A model generated the notes under the pieces. It did no database searches, was not told where the DNA came from, and worked only from the letters and a program-made list of their open reading frames with translations. Position numbers and translations under genes: made by a program. Shown here piece by piece: positions 12,478-23,090 of a stretch of DNA of 64,000 bases. This stretch comes from Jacaranda mimosifolia (lineage: Eukaryota; Streptophyta; Magnoliopsida; Lamiales; Bignoniaceae): contig CM032122.1 in the NCBI GenBank assembly GCA_018894105.1, forward strand, positions 37,603,404 to 37,667,403, given 5' to 3'. Position 1 is the first letter of the stretch. Each line of letters opens with the position of its first letter.

Positions 12478-12820
12478 GATAGATAGAGATATAAAGAAAA
12501 AGCCCTTTTTTAAGCCAGCTAAATTAAAATTTGTATATATAGAAATTGAGTTTATAATGAATTGACCATCAGTGTAATTGGTTGTGCTGCTGGAATCAAG
12601 CTGCAGTGAAGTGAGGTGAAGATCATATGTCTGCAATGTCCTCCCTGCAGGTTTCATCAAAATATATGTAAGAAAGTTTAAGATATATAGATCATTAAAT
12701 TGAAGAAATTAAAATAAAGTTAACGTTAATTATGTTTAAGACTGAAAAAAAAATATTACCCAAGGCTGTTACGAATAGAAGAGAAAGGGCCAAAACAACT
12801 GAACTCAGATGGCTAACCAT
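10240..12820 (-). CDS. Malectin-less LRR receptor-like membrane protein (tandem paralogue)
   Basis: Seven exons on the minus strand: 12760-12820, 12567-12644, 12253-12394, 12043-12111, 11193-11264, 11000-11071 and 10240-10561. All borders are GT..AG and the frame stays open for 271 aa. Residues 1-20 form a signal peptide (MVSHLSSVVLALSLLFVTAL). A ~26-aa spacer ending in TNYTDG follows, then the pre-LRR block with MDPC and LTWIDC, about three LRRs (residues ~88-165; e.g. LRQNFLIGSIPAFLGTFPNL), and VSGNPG. A Pro/Gly linker, an RRRKSK stretch, one membrane segment (~225-248) and a short basic, Ala-rich tail come last. There is no kinase. Exons 3-7 match exons 4-8 of the neighbour at 15362-18811 in phase and sequence type, so it is a tandem copy missing the malectin-like domain. 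A relative with a GDPC motif would have G where this has M. Whether it is expressed is unknown; the intact frame argues against a pseudogene. Confidence 0.8.
11330..11371 (+). repeat. G-rich tract inside an intron
   Basis: Nearly uninterrupted guanines, broken by a few T and C, lie in an intron between exons 4 and 5 of the malectin-less gene. On the transcribed RNA strand this is C-rich; the plus strand could form a G-quadruplex. A short CA repeat (about 11275-11291) lies nearby, next to the exon 5 acceptor. Confidence 0.85.
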
Positions 12821-12960
12821 GGTGGTGCTGCGACAGCACTAATTAGTTATTATGAATTTTGCTTCATTCTTCTGGTTTTTCGTATGTATATCTACTGTGG
12901 CCATATATATATATATATACAGACACACACACACACACACACACACACATATGGCAGCAT
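12821..12960 (-). promoter_or_regulatory. Promoter-proximal region with TA/CA microsatellites
   Basis: Directly upstream of the malectin-less gene is a (TA)n run at about 12902-12920, which could serve as a TATA element ~85 bases before the ATG. A (CA)n run of about 12 units follows at ~12921-12950. Both are length-variable sequence types. A promoter role is inferred from position only. Confidence 0.35.
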
Positions 12961-14265
12961 TTTCTAGCGAGGACGATGAAATTTTTGTGTTTCTTTATTT
13001 GTCCAAGTGATCATGGGTTGGTTGGCGGCTCTAACTGGTATCGTGGTATGGGGAGTCGAAGATTGGAAAATTCTTGGATGTTGACAATTTTCTGATCAAT
13101 TATAAATATGCCAAATTGGTAGATAAACAATTGTGATAGACTAATTCTTGTGAGGGATAACCTATATATATACTAAAAAGGAAGAACTAAAGTTATTAGT
13201 GACATTTTGAAAAAATATTAGTACTTGTCCCTATTAAACTATATAATTAAAATTTTTGTCATTTAAAATTATTATTAATAACAAAACAAAAACTATTATT
13301 ACTTAATATATATTATTAGTGATATTTTTATATTTTTTTTATTAATATTATATTTCTCTTATTCCTATGATTTTAAGAATGAGCAAACATATTAAAAGTC
13401 AAATTAACAGAATGATGAAGTCAACGTCAACGCACGACGAAGCTATACTATGTTAGGACAAAATACAGCAGGCATAATATGGACAAGGTAAAGTCAACTT
13501 TTGAAAATATCATTTTGGGTATGACAGAAATATTTGCTAATATTTAAACACCAACTAACTCTGGGAAGTTAATAGGGTGCCTGGGGGAGATGTTACCTTA
13601 GGGAGATGCTAATCAAAATTAGGGATTGATTTCTGATGACTATAATATGATAAAAATAATGTTAATCTTATATATTTACATGCAAATATTTAGGATTCAT
13701 TTAAATTTAAACATTAAATTTCACATATATTAACTAAAATGAAGGTGCATAATTGTGATCTCAACAGCTACATTATTGTGTGTTGGTATGATTGTTGGAC
13801 AATTTACATGTGGATCACATTTCTCCATCTCTTCCTCATCAATCAAACCTCAAATATCCACTAAATTTGGTTTTCATTTGTAAATGCCATAATGTGAAGG
13901 ACCATCCTCAATTGGTGAGGCAGCTGAATCTTACGTTATAGTTATCATTTCTTTTTAATTTTTATAAATTTTACAACATTATTTTGATTGACAAAATAAT
14001 TATGATTAACGTTATTTTTATCATATTATGTTATGTGAAAAGTTATATTAATGTTTTATAATATTTTACACGGCTAGCGCATCTTCTAATTGGCTATAAA
14101 ATTAATATTTTTTTAGGAAATTTCATCGTCAACTTTATCCATTTAAAGTAATTATTAAGTCTTGATGACAATCTCAAAAAGTCTTTTCCTAATTTTCATC
14201 ACACCTTATGCAAGGACTTGCTCAAACTAATCCCTAAAATATAGGGTATTATTCATTTAACTCTC
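12961..14265. other. Intergenic DNA with degenerate repeats
   Basis: No gene is seen. The stretch at 13180-13370 repeats attagtgacattt-like motifs resembling CACTA subterminal repeats. Sequences near 13640-13670 and 13995-14035 are inverted copies (ataatatgataaaaataatg), suggesting a decayed ~450-bp MITE. Confidence 0.4.
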
Positions 14266-14427
14266 TTTGGATCCTCTATTTCATCTTATATTTTAGTTTG
14301 CTGAATTTATGCCAAGTGTATTTGATTCTCAATCAATTATTTTTATAAGGAAATATTTAATATATGTGTCATATATTCATGAAATGGAATAAGAGATGGA
14401 ATAAGAAATGAAATAGATGATTTAAAC
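14266..14427. mobile_element. ~165-bp palindromic MITE, copy A
   Basis: It starts TTTGGATCCTCTATTTCATC and ends with an imperfect inverted copy (gaaatagatgatttaaac). A conserved interior reads atttttataaggaaatattt. The same element is found at 22928, 39008 and 45950. It has no coding capacity. Confidence 0.7.
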
Positions 14428-14651
14428 CGCTTTTAACCATATTAGTATTGAATTCTATGTTGCTTTCCACTTATATCTCTGTGGTGTATGAACAAATTAT
14501 CCAATAGAAATCACTTCTCGATTCTCTCAAAATTACAAAATATAACAAAAATTAATTATTCAAACACAAGATAACTACGAGACCTCAAGTTTAAGGACTA
14601 ATAATGCACTATCATTATATGAAAAATTTACAAAATTGATTATGCGACTAT

Positions 14652-15000
14652 TGTTAGTGTCCCACATCAGTGAAATAAATAAATTGTTGTCTCTATATAT
14701 GATCTTGGACAATCCTCACCTCTTGAACTAGCTTTTGAGGTTGAGTTAGGTCCAATGTTCATTCTTTAATCTGATATCGGGGCCATCCATTCCCGATGTT
14801 GGGTTTACCCGGTATTGTTGAGTCACCCATTTCATGTCATTCCATGCTTTAAATGTTTATTCCTGGACGTGTGCGGGGTGTGTTAGTGTCCCACATCAAT
14901 AAAATAAATAAATTGTTGTCTCTGTATATGATTTTGGGCAATCCTCACCTCTTGAGCTAACTTTTGGGGTTGAGTTAGGCCCCATGTCCATTCTTTAACA
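14652..15000 (+). mobile_element. Complete TRIM retrotransposon (349 bp)
   Basis: Two ~120-bp LTRs (14652-~14771 and 14881-15000) begin TGTTAGTGTCCCACATCA; the right LTR ends TTTAACA. Between them is a ~110-bp core. Just after the left LTR, TGATATCGGGGCC resembles the initiator-Met tRNA primer-binding site (TGGTATCAGAGCC type). A G-rich tract (gtgcggggtg) precedes the right LTR. A perfect 5-bp TSD, ACTAT, flanks it (14647-14651 and 15001-15005). It has no coding sequence, which defines a TRIM. Confidence 0.92.
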
Positions 15001-15361
15001 ACTATTGCTAACAAACAAAATTCTATAAGATGGATCATTTAATGAACTTATTTTAAAATAAGCACCCACTCATGAGCACTAGTGTCACCAAACCAATGTT
15101 CATGAAATACGGCATCCTTCTTTCAATAAAAACTCGATCTCTAACTCAAGCATAGGATGTTTCTTTTTTCATAAGAATCAAAAATACTTCCCGAATGACA
15201 CTATCCTTGGAATTAGTCATGATTACAAAGTTTGCAGAACTATGTAGCCAATGATCTGTAGATATATATCATCATCATCATCATAATACATGTTTAATCT
15301 TTTGTTCTCATCAAATTGGGATGTATTACACAAAATCACAAAATCTTGCAATGGTCTGTTG

Positions 15362-18300
15362 CTACTGCAGCAGCAGGTTTTCCATCAGCTGTAATATGAT
15401 GATGGATGGAACTATGGTGCCAAACAATATTGATAAAATGTTCGCTTCATACTTGTTACTGCCGGAAGAGCTCTGTCCAGGGCATGATGTGCCTGATGCA
15501 CACAGGCCAGGATTCCCACTCACCCTGCAATAACATATATATGTTTAGTGTTATGAATAGCAATATATATACTTTACCATTTTTTCAATAATATGGAACA
15601 GAAATTTTATAATTAGTTCTGGGTTAGTTAACTTACACTAAATTTAAGCCATTTTTGGTTGAGAGTGAAGCTGGCATCGAACCATTGAACTGGTTATTTG
15701 CAAGATTCCTGGGACAAAGAGAAACAAGAGGTTAATTTTTCTCTTTTGTAGAGGACGATAAACAGCCTAAATTGTTTTATTTATTTTTTTTTAATCTTTT
15801 TTCCACTCACAATACTTTGAGCCTTGGTAATGTGCCAAGGAAAGCAGGAATATGCCCTTGCAAGCTGTTATTGTGAAGATCTCTACAAATGGAACAAGAC
15901 AGATTATCAATTAAGTATAGTTTATAAGCAAATATTCATTTAAAGCTGCAATTATATGTTGTTGGGTAAAACTCACATTGTTTGAAGAGCATCCATGGAA
16001 CTAAAATCTGGAAGTATTCCAGAGAGGCCAAAGCTACCAAGAGACCTGCACCCAAATGATTCACAAATAATGAATAAATTACTAAAGATCATGAGATGGA
16101 GTAAAATAGTTTCAGTTGTGGCACTTTTCATTTTTATTTTGTCTTAAATAATTTTGAATCAGTGGTCTGAATCATTATTCTAATTGAGAAAATTATTATT
16201 ATTATTATTATTATTTTTTGAAAAAAAAAAAACGTTAGGAAGCAGAGTCTTACTATAAGATATTTCAAAAAAAGAAAAAGAAAAATACTAATAAAGTAAT
16301 GAATTTAAAACGATAAGCATTACAGAGCTGTTACTCGTGGTGTTGGATCACTGCTACAGTTAATCCAATCCCATGTATAAGGTGCAGGAAGACAAGGATC
16401 GCCACTCCAATCTTGTAACACACCAAATGCTTTTTGCAGAGAAGCTAATCCTTGCACTAAATTAGCAAACAAAGGGAAATTCAGAAAGAAATATCATATT
16501 GGATCCTCTATTTCAATTTTATATTTTTTTCTTATATTATATATTATATACGTACACTAAATCTATAGATTTATTAAAAAACAAAAAAAAGAATTTATAT
16601 TTAGCATTCATTAGATTAACGTACGTGAAAAATATATATATATATATATATGATGAGATATCAAATTAGAATAAAGAATTCAAACTGATAGAATCGTATG
16701 TACTAACCATCTCGGTTTGCAGTACCAGTCGTTAGCGGATCTCCAATGAGAAAGCTTTCCATGGCATTGATGAGTGCGGGAAGTGTGGAGACATTAGTGG
16801 CCACAAGAGAAAACGTAGTATTAGATGAAGCTCTGGTGTCATTAGTATATAGTTCAGTATAGTTCTCATAAGGTGGCAAAATCGGCACTGAGTAGGACTC
16901 GTTGTCTTTGAAAATTCTGAAGGACCGAGTTTCGTTAGGTTTCAGCTTCCTGACCTCGGAAAAGTACCAATTCAAGTAGACTGGAACTTCAACGGGAGGA
17001 AGTCCCATGAACAATTCTATGCTTGAATTTAGGCTGACTGCAGTAACTGCATTCTTAAAAACTGTAGGTGGGGGCAGATCTTTTAATGTTTCATAATTGC
17101 CGAAGGTGGCATTACTGGAGACTTGGATCAATCCATTGGTAAGTACTTCTGGAGTCCATAGTCTGTCGTAGGAATCGTTTGGATACCTGCAATTCCATCA
17201 GCTGGAGATTTACATGCATGGTTGATGAGACTAATGCTAGTTCATATTGCTAGCTATATTGCATACTTCAACAAAATTTGGTTTCACTTCCCTGGTGAGA
17301 ATTATGAAGATTCAATTCCAGAATCCCATAAGATCAAATCTTAAAAGATAATTTCATACTCATTTATCTTTTAAGAGAGCATTACAAATGAGAAATGTTA
17401 TCCTTTCAACAAAATAATATTCTTCTATTCTCAAATCAAATAAATTAAATTATAAACTGCACACGCACATAAATCCACAATGCGCTCTTTACAGGTCGAA
17501 TAATCAAATAAATTAAAATATAAACTATATACGCATATAAATGCACAATGTGCCCATTACAGATTGATCACAAAACCTTCCACTTAATTAGGAAAACGAA
17601 TGTCACTTGAATTATAAATCACTGACCAATTACCTACTCATATTCAATTAATAAAATCTCTATAATTCTGACTGGAAACCTACTACTCTACATACCTACT
17701 GCTAGAATAAGAAATATAGACCACTATCTAACAAAAGACTAACCTTATCAGCAAAGCCAATCCAGAAACCGGCCAGACCAAGAATCAAGAAAGAGTAGAG
17801 CTGGCCGGCAAGCCTAGCTAGCTTGAGTCGAGCTCAATCTACCTTGATTCTATTTTGAGCCAATTCGGCCATATTAATACAAAAATATTATATTATTATT
17901 ATAATTATTATTTTATTTTAAGTTTGGATTTATAGTAATTCATGGCTATTTCAAAATTCAAATTAATTGAGCAAAATCAAATCGAGTTCGAACTAAAAAA
18001 ATCGAACTCGTAGAGCTCGAGCCCTTTATATGTTCCATGCTTGAATTCAAGCACAAAAATTTTCCCCAAAGTTCAGCTCGACTCAGACTCGATTCAACCC
18101 TTCCTAATTAATCAGAAAAGCATTAGTACCTGATAGTCGCATTTGCCCCAAAAGCAACTCTCTTCCTCAAGAACAATGGATAACCATCATCAATATTGGA
18201 ATACATATACGACTCCAGACCACGCACTTCAAGGGCGGATATGAACGGGAACTGTCCTGGATTCGTCTGAGCAACGCACACGCTAATCGAATCCCTCTTC

Positions 18301-18811
18301 GTAGCATAAATCACCTCATGATAAACAGACTTCGTACTCGAAGTCTCAACGGTCGCCCAATGGTTCCCATCAAACGAAAGATCAAACGTAGGAGGCGAAG
18401 ATTTATTGTCATAGTTTCCGTAGTAAAAGCTGGCACGCACGAGGACACGCCCTTGTCTCACCAAGTTGATGTAATAACAGTTCTTCTTCCGAGTAGTGAA
18501 CACTCGCAGGGTGTCCATTACATGGGAGATGGAATTAGCGGATGGTACGGAACGGGATTCGCCATTCTGTACGTATTCACTACTGTCTCCTGTCCAAGCT
18601 ATCAGATTGTCCGTGTACGAGTCCGATGATCCACAATCAATGCTGTAAAAGACTGCAAAAAAATTAATAGATTGATCAAATATTGCTGTAGCCTGAAAAG
18701 TTTGGAGAAAGAAGTAGTAATCACTTGAGAAGGTTGAAAGAATTTACCGTCGGCTGATACGGATAGAGTGCAGAGAGCTAAAATGAGACAGGAGAATCGA
18801 CGAGCCGCCAT
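15362..18811 (-). CDS. Malectin-like/LRR receptor-like protein without kinase
   Basis: Eight exons on the minus strand: 18748-18811, 18130-18652, 16708-17186, 16324-16456, 15977-16045, 15811-15882, 15637-15708 and 15362-15524. All have GT..AG borders and phases that join to 524 aa. Residues 1-21 are a signal peptide (MAARRFSCLILALCTLSVSA). The malectin-like domain (about 22-350) opens with VFYSIDCGSS and contains RVLVRASFYYGNYDNKSSPP and many N-glycosylation sites. WSGDPCLPAPYTWDWINCS is the GDPC-type junction before about three LRRs (e.g. IDLHNNSLQGHIPAFLGTLP), then VSGNPG and a hydrophobic C-terminus (LSILFGTIVPSIIIL). No kinase follows. The ectodomain resembles LRR-RLK subfamily I and SYMRK; it likely binds a cell-surface ligand and needs a partner kinase. 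The closest named relatives may be the kinase-less At1g24485-type proteins, recalled from memory only. Confidence 0.88.
16501..16540. mobile_element. Fragment of the ~165-bp MITE in an intron
   Basis: GGATCCTCTATTTCA matches one end of the MITE copies at 14266 and 22928, but no other end was found nearby. It lies in the third intron of the malectin/LRR gene and looks like a truncated insertion. Confidence 0.4.
17740..18110. repeat. Intronic repeat with gagctcgag motifs
   Basis: The 943-base intron between exons 2 and 3 of the malectin/LRR gene holds a block with both orientations of ctcgagct/tcgaactcg motifs, for example ttgagtcgagctcaa near 17822 and agctcgactcagactcga near 18074. This pattern is typical of dispersed plant MITEs. 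No target duplication was resolved. Confidence 0.45.
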
Positions 18812-18913
18812 GCCAAGCTGAATCTTGAGGAGAGCAGACTTGATCTCATGAGCTTCTAATGGTTTACCGAAAGTCTTGGTCTAGTTTCCTCTTAATTTAT
18901 TATTATCATTATT

Positions 18914-18925
18914 ATTTATATATCC
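18914..18925 (-). promoter_or_regulatory. Likely TATA box of the malectin/LRR gene
   Basis: GATATATAAATA on the minus strand lies ~105 bases before the ATG at 18811. It is a good TATA sequence at a usable distance; no transcript evidence is available. Confidence 0.45.
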
Positions 18926-20390
18926 AAAGAGGTATAATTGCGTTCAATTATCAACTCATCTGCTTTTCTATCCGTCTTTGGGTACGTATATCTACAGCTA
19001 TGGTCTGTAGATTTTTTATTCATTTTCTATTTCATTTTTTATTTTATTTTATGAATATATATCAGCTGTATTAATTTTTTTTTTATAAAAATAATTAAAT
19101 ACACGTAGCATACATTTAACAAATTAGAGTAGAATTTGAAACACAAAGTAGAATTTAGAATCCAAAGTCAAGTTAAGACAGTTTTCTTTGTATTACACAT
19201 CTTGCTCGAACGATGAAGTCATATTTTTCTGTCTTTTTTCTTTTTCTTTTTCTTTTTTTTTTAAGTGATGAGTTTGGTGGCTCTTGTTAAAACGGAAAGG
19301 GCTCAGTCAAGGGAGTTGACATGGACTATATTAGAATTCTTAGCCTTGGAGATCGGATTGATGTGTTAGCTTTATAATTGCGTGATTTATACGTTTGAAA
19401 GGAGGTAAAAGTTTAATTTTTAATTTAATCTATATATAAAATTTGATATTATATAAACAAAGTGCAAAGGGACCAAAATACTATCACGTTTAGAGCTTAA
19501 TAAAAAGTAATTGATTTGACATCAATAATTAAATATATATATATATTCCCTAAACGATAACCAAACGTACTAATATTCTTCAAAATATTTTTCACATTTT
19601 CTTTAAAAATAAAAATACATCACATTCCCCAATTCCACTATTACATTTCTCAATCCCAATTTCAAATTTTATTTTTTCAATCCACACACCACAAAACAAA
19701 ACTAAGCATTTCCTTGAGGTTTTAATCATTCTTTTGTAATTGGTAAATTTATCTTGGTCAATTAACAAACACAAGTATGCAAATAAAACAATAACGAGGG
19801 GCCAATACAAAACTTATAAAAAAAGTTGACATCTAAGCTTGTAAGAGAGTGGTGGGCTTATTATAATCTCAACGCGGTGAAGCTCAAGAGATGAAAAGCA
19901 CTGTAGTTGCACGTATCTTGCACTATTTTGATTACATAAAACGTTATATCCTTTTCGAGTCAGAAAGAATGTTAGTAATTTAATTAGTATCATTATTGGA
20001 ATTTCATTTTCTTTCAATATTCTTTGTTTGGGAGACGATTTTCTTGAATGTTTAATTTCATACATGCATGAGGGACGAGGTCAATGTCAACTGATGCTTG
20101 GAAGTACATAGGAAAGAGCCCAACGATTCCTAAAGACAAAATGCCCATTAGACAGTCGACTTAATCAAAGTCAACACCGAAAAATTGCCAGTGATGCGGA
20201 CATATGCAGAGCCGTGGAAGTTCAACGTTGGACCGGGCGCAATGATCATTTAACGTAGATTGCATGAATTGGGTCAACGTGAGACGAGTCAACTATATTT
20301 GGCATAAATGCCATCGAGTTTTTTTCTCTACAGGGAAAAGGTTTTTCGTTTCCTAATTATAGAGTTGGAATTGTTTCATTGTCTATTATT
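18926..20390. other. Intergenic DNA upstream of the malectin/LRR gene
   Basis: No gene is supported. Small ORFs at 19592-19810 (-) and 19814-20065 (-) have no recognisable domain. A sequence near 20160-20290 is rich in gtcaac/gttgac motifs (W-box core TTGAC on either strand), which may be chance. Confidence 0.4.
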
Positions 20391-20672
20391 GTTAGGATCA
20401 AGCGTTAATCAATATACAAAAATTTATAACTGTCAACAAAAGTATAACTTTATTCCTTATATATTTAGCAGTGCAAAATACTTTTATTTCTCTATACATT
20501 TTAGCAGCACAAAACGCTGTACAGGGCTATTGTTAGGATCAAATGTTGATCAATATGCGAAAATTTATAACTGTCAACAAACACACAACTTTATTCCGTA
20601 TATATTTAACAGTGCAAAAACACTTTTATTTCTCTATACATTTTAACAGCACAAAACGCTGTATAGAGCTAC
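20391..20672. repeat. 141-bp imperfect tandem duplication
   Basis: A unit starting gttaggatca at 20391 is repeated from 20532 with scattered substitutions and ends in gcacaaaacgctgta in both copies. The duplicated stretch also makes an artificial ORF with an internal repeat. Confidence 0.85.
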
Positions 20673-20948
20673 GGTTAGTTTGAGGTAGCCACGCCCTGTA
20701 AACGCTATGAATTGAGCGATACTAATAACAAATTTAATACTTATATTTTTGAAAGAGCTGAAATTGAATCCTATTTGCTTAGTGTCAAGGTTTGCCGGTG
20801 CCTCTCAATTTTGTTTCATCGATCAACAAGCTCCAAATTCTTTTACACTTCATGCCTGTCCACCCTGTTTACCTTCATCAAGGCCCCGCCAAATTAGGTT
20901 TAATTAGGCTTCAATTCATCGAAGCCAAAATAAATTGTGTTGGATATA

Positions 20949-21328
20949 GAGGGTGTTTGGGTGAGCTTATAAGCTCCTCAAAACATCTTATGAGATGTTT
21001 AAGAGCTTATAAGTTGATAAAAAGTATTTGGTAATTTTTTTTAAAAGAGAGCTTATAAGATCCTAAAATAAGATGTTATGAGTTTATAAGCTCTTTTAAA
21101 AAAAATAAGGAGACCACAACTTATTTTTAAAATTTTAACAAGATCATTTATTTTTAACCATTTTAATTACAAAATTGTCATTATTAGCATCTTATAAGTT
21201 CCATGATCTTATTTTATCCAAACATTTCAACAACTTATTTTAAAAATAACATCTTATAAGTTTCAAAAACATCTTATAAGATGTAGGAGCTTATAAGATT
21301 TTTAAAATAAGTTTAGCCAAACACCCTC
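20949..21328. mobile_element. Tourist-like MITE, copy 1 (380 bp)
   Basis: The TIRs are GAGGGTGTTTGGGTGAGCTT and, at the far end on the other strand, GAGGGTGTTTGGC. The interior is rich in cttataag palindromes. It is flanked on both sides by TATA. It is clearly the same family as the element at 21672, which has a TTA duplication, so a PIF/Harbinger origin is likely. Confidence 0.8.
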
Positions 21329-21671
21329 TATAATTAGGTCTGATGTCAACCTTATGCAACATCAACTAGAGAGTAAATTTAGAACATCTTTTGATTAATG
21401 TACACAATATTGTTTTTAAGCCTCCAAAACATAATTTATATATTAAAATCAATAAACTAAAAGAGTTTTGGACAATTAATTTGTTAATAGATTGAGAGCC
21501 CAGGATTCTTACTTCAATTTAAATATCATTAATCATCTCAAAGCACCAGATTAAGATAAAAATGAGGAAGTAGAAGTAATATATATATATATATATTTTG
21601 TAACTATTTATTCAAATTAATTTTTTAAGTTAAGGTAATTTTGGTTAAATTTTTTAAATCGGACACACTTA

Positions 21672-22060
21672 GATGGTGTTTGGGTGAGCTTATAAGCTCC
21701 TCAAAGCATCTTATAAGATGTTTGAAAACTTATAAAATGTCAAAAAGTATGTGATAAATATTTTTTGAAAAGAGCTTATAAGCTCCTAAAATAAAATGTT
21801 AGGAGCTTATAAAGCTCTTTTTTAAAAAGTGAAGAGTGCCTAACTTATTTTGAAAATCTTAATAAGCTAACTTAATTTTAATCATATTAATTACAAAAAT
21901 GACATTACTAACATCTTATAAGTTTCAAGATATTATTTTATCTAAATACTTTAAAATTTTATTTTTAAAAAATGATCTAACATCGTATAAACTCTAAAAA
22001 TTATTTTATAAGATGGAAGAGCTTATAAGATATTCTAAATAGGATTGGCCAAACACCATC
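21672..22060. mobile_element. Tourist-like MITE, copy 2 (389 bp)
   Basis: The TIRs are GATGGTGTTTGG and its inverse CCAAACACCATC. The element is flanked by TTA on both sides (21669-21671 and 22061-22063), the usual PIF/Harbinger target duplication. Its sequence follows copy 1 from end to end in the same orientation, for example gtgagcttataagctcctca. Confidence 0.85.
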
Positions 22061-22927
22061 TTAATATGTTATGAACTCAAAATTCAATAGGCCCGTGTTA
22101 ATCCAACTCTATTGGACCCATCTTTAAAATTACAAAACCCAACCCAACTCACGTGTAAGTGTTTAACAAAAATAAGGATTTTAATTCTGCAAAGTCGAGG
22201 ATAGACAAGCCCAATTAAAATGTCCAGGCCGAAGGGATTTTATTTTATTTTATTTTTTCTTCTTTTTGGTGGAGAAGGGATTAAAAAGTAAGAGTTGGAA
22301 ACATACTTTAATTTGAAGCTGAAATTAATTCAGATTATGATGAAAATAATAAGTATTATCACGAATTATAATGATAATTTTTATTATCATTAAATTATTA
22401 TACATGGTGATAATTAATACACAAGCTTAATATTATACACATACAACTTAAAAACACTAAATTTTATTACTGTAAAATTATTATTTTGATAAAATAAAAT
22501 TTTCCTATTTAATACATTTTATCAAAGATAACACCAAAAAGTTATTATATATTGCTTATTACCAAAACCAACTTTCACATTGTTATTTAAATTTTTGTTA
22601 TTGAAATTGTTCATTTCTGTAATGTTATAGAGCCAGCTAGGAGCTCAATTGTCTACTGAGAGAGATATGAACAGGGAGACAAAACGGTGGCCTGCTGTAT
22701 TAGTTTGAAAATTGAAGTTTGACCAGCTCCTTTGATGCTGATGATGAATTAATTAGTTGTTTATTGCACTTGGGACAACAGCTTATCCACAGTTGTCCAA
22801 AATTAATAAAAACCATAAATTAACAACGGATTTGATGATCGATGTTGATTGTTCCAATTGATTTCTCTAATTTGCTGTCATTTTCCGATAATTTATGGAA
22901 TAGAGGATTTGAACAGGTCTCTAACAC
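22061..22927. other. Intergenic AT-rich DNA
   Basis: No gene, RNA or clear repeat was recognised. Confidence 0.4.
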
Positions 22928-23090
22928 TTTGGATCCTCTATTTCATCTCATATTTCAAATTACTGAATTTATGCCAAATATATTTAATTTTCAATCAATT
23001 ATCTTTATAAAGAAATATTTAATACAAGTGTCATATATTTATGAAATGAAATAGGAGATGAAATAAAAAATGGAATAGAGGATTTGAACA
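22928..23090. mobile_element. ~165-bp palindromic MITE, copy B
   Basis: TTTGGATCCTCTATTTCATC at one end and gaatagaggatttgaaca at the other form inverted ends. The match to copy A at 14266 is close along the whole length. Confidence 0.75.

Noticed and set aside
14652..15000. Considered as a Cassandra-type TRIM carrying a 5S rRNA promoter
   Set aside because: No 5S-like internal control sequence was seen in the LTRs; kept as a generic TRIM.
20308..20646. 112-aa ORF with an internal protein repeat
   Set aside because: The repeat is just the 141-bp tandem DNA duplication read in frame.
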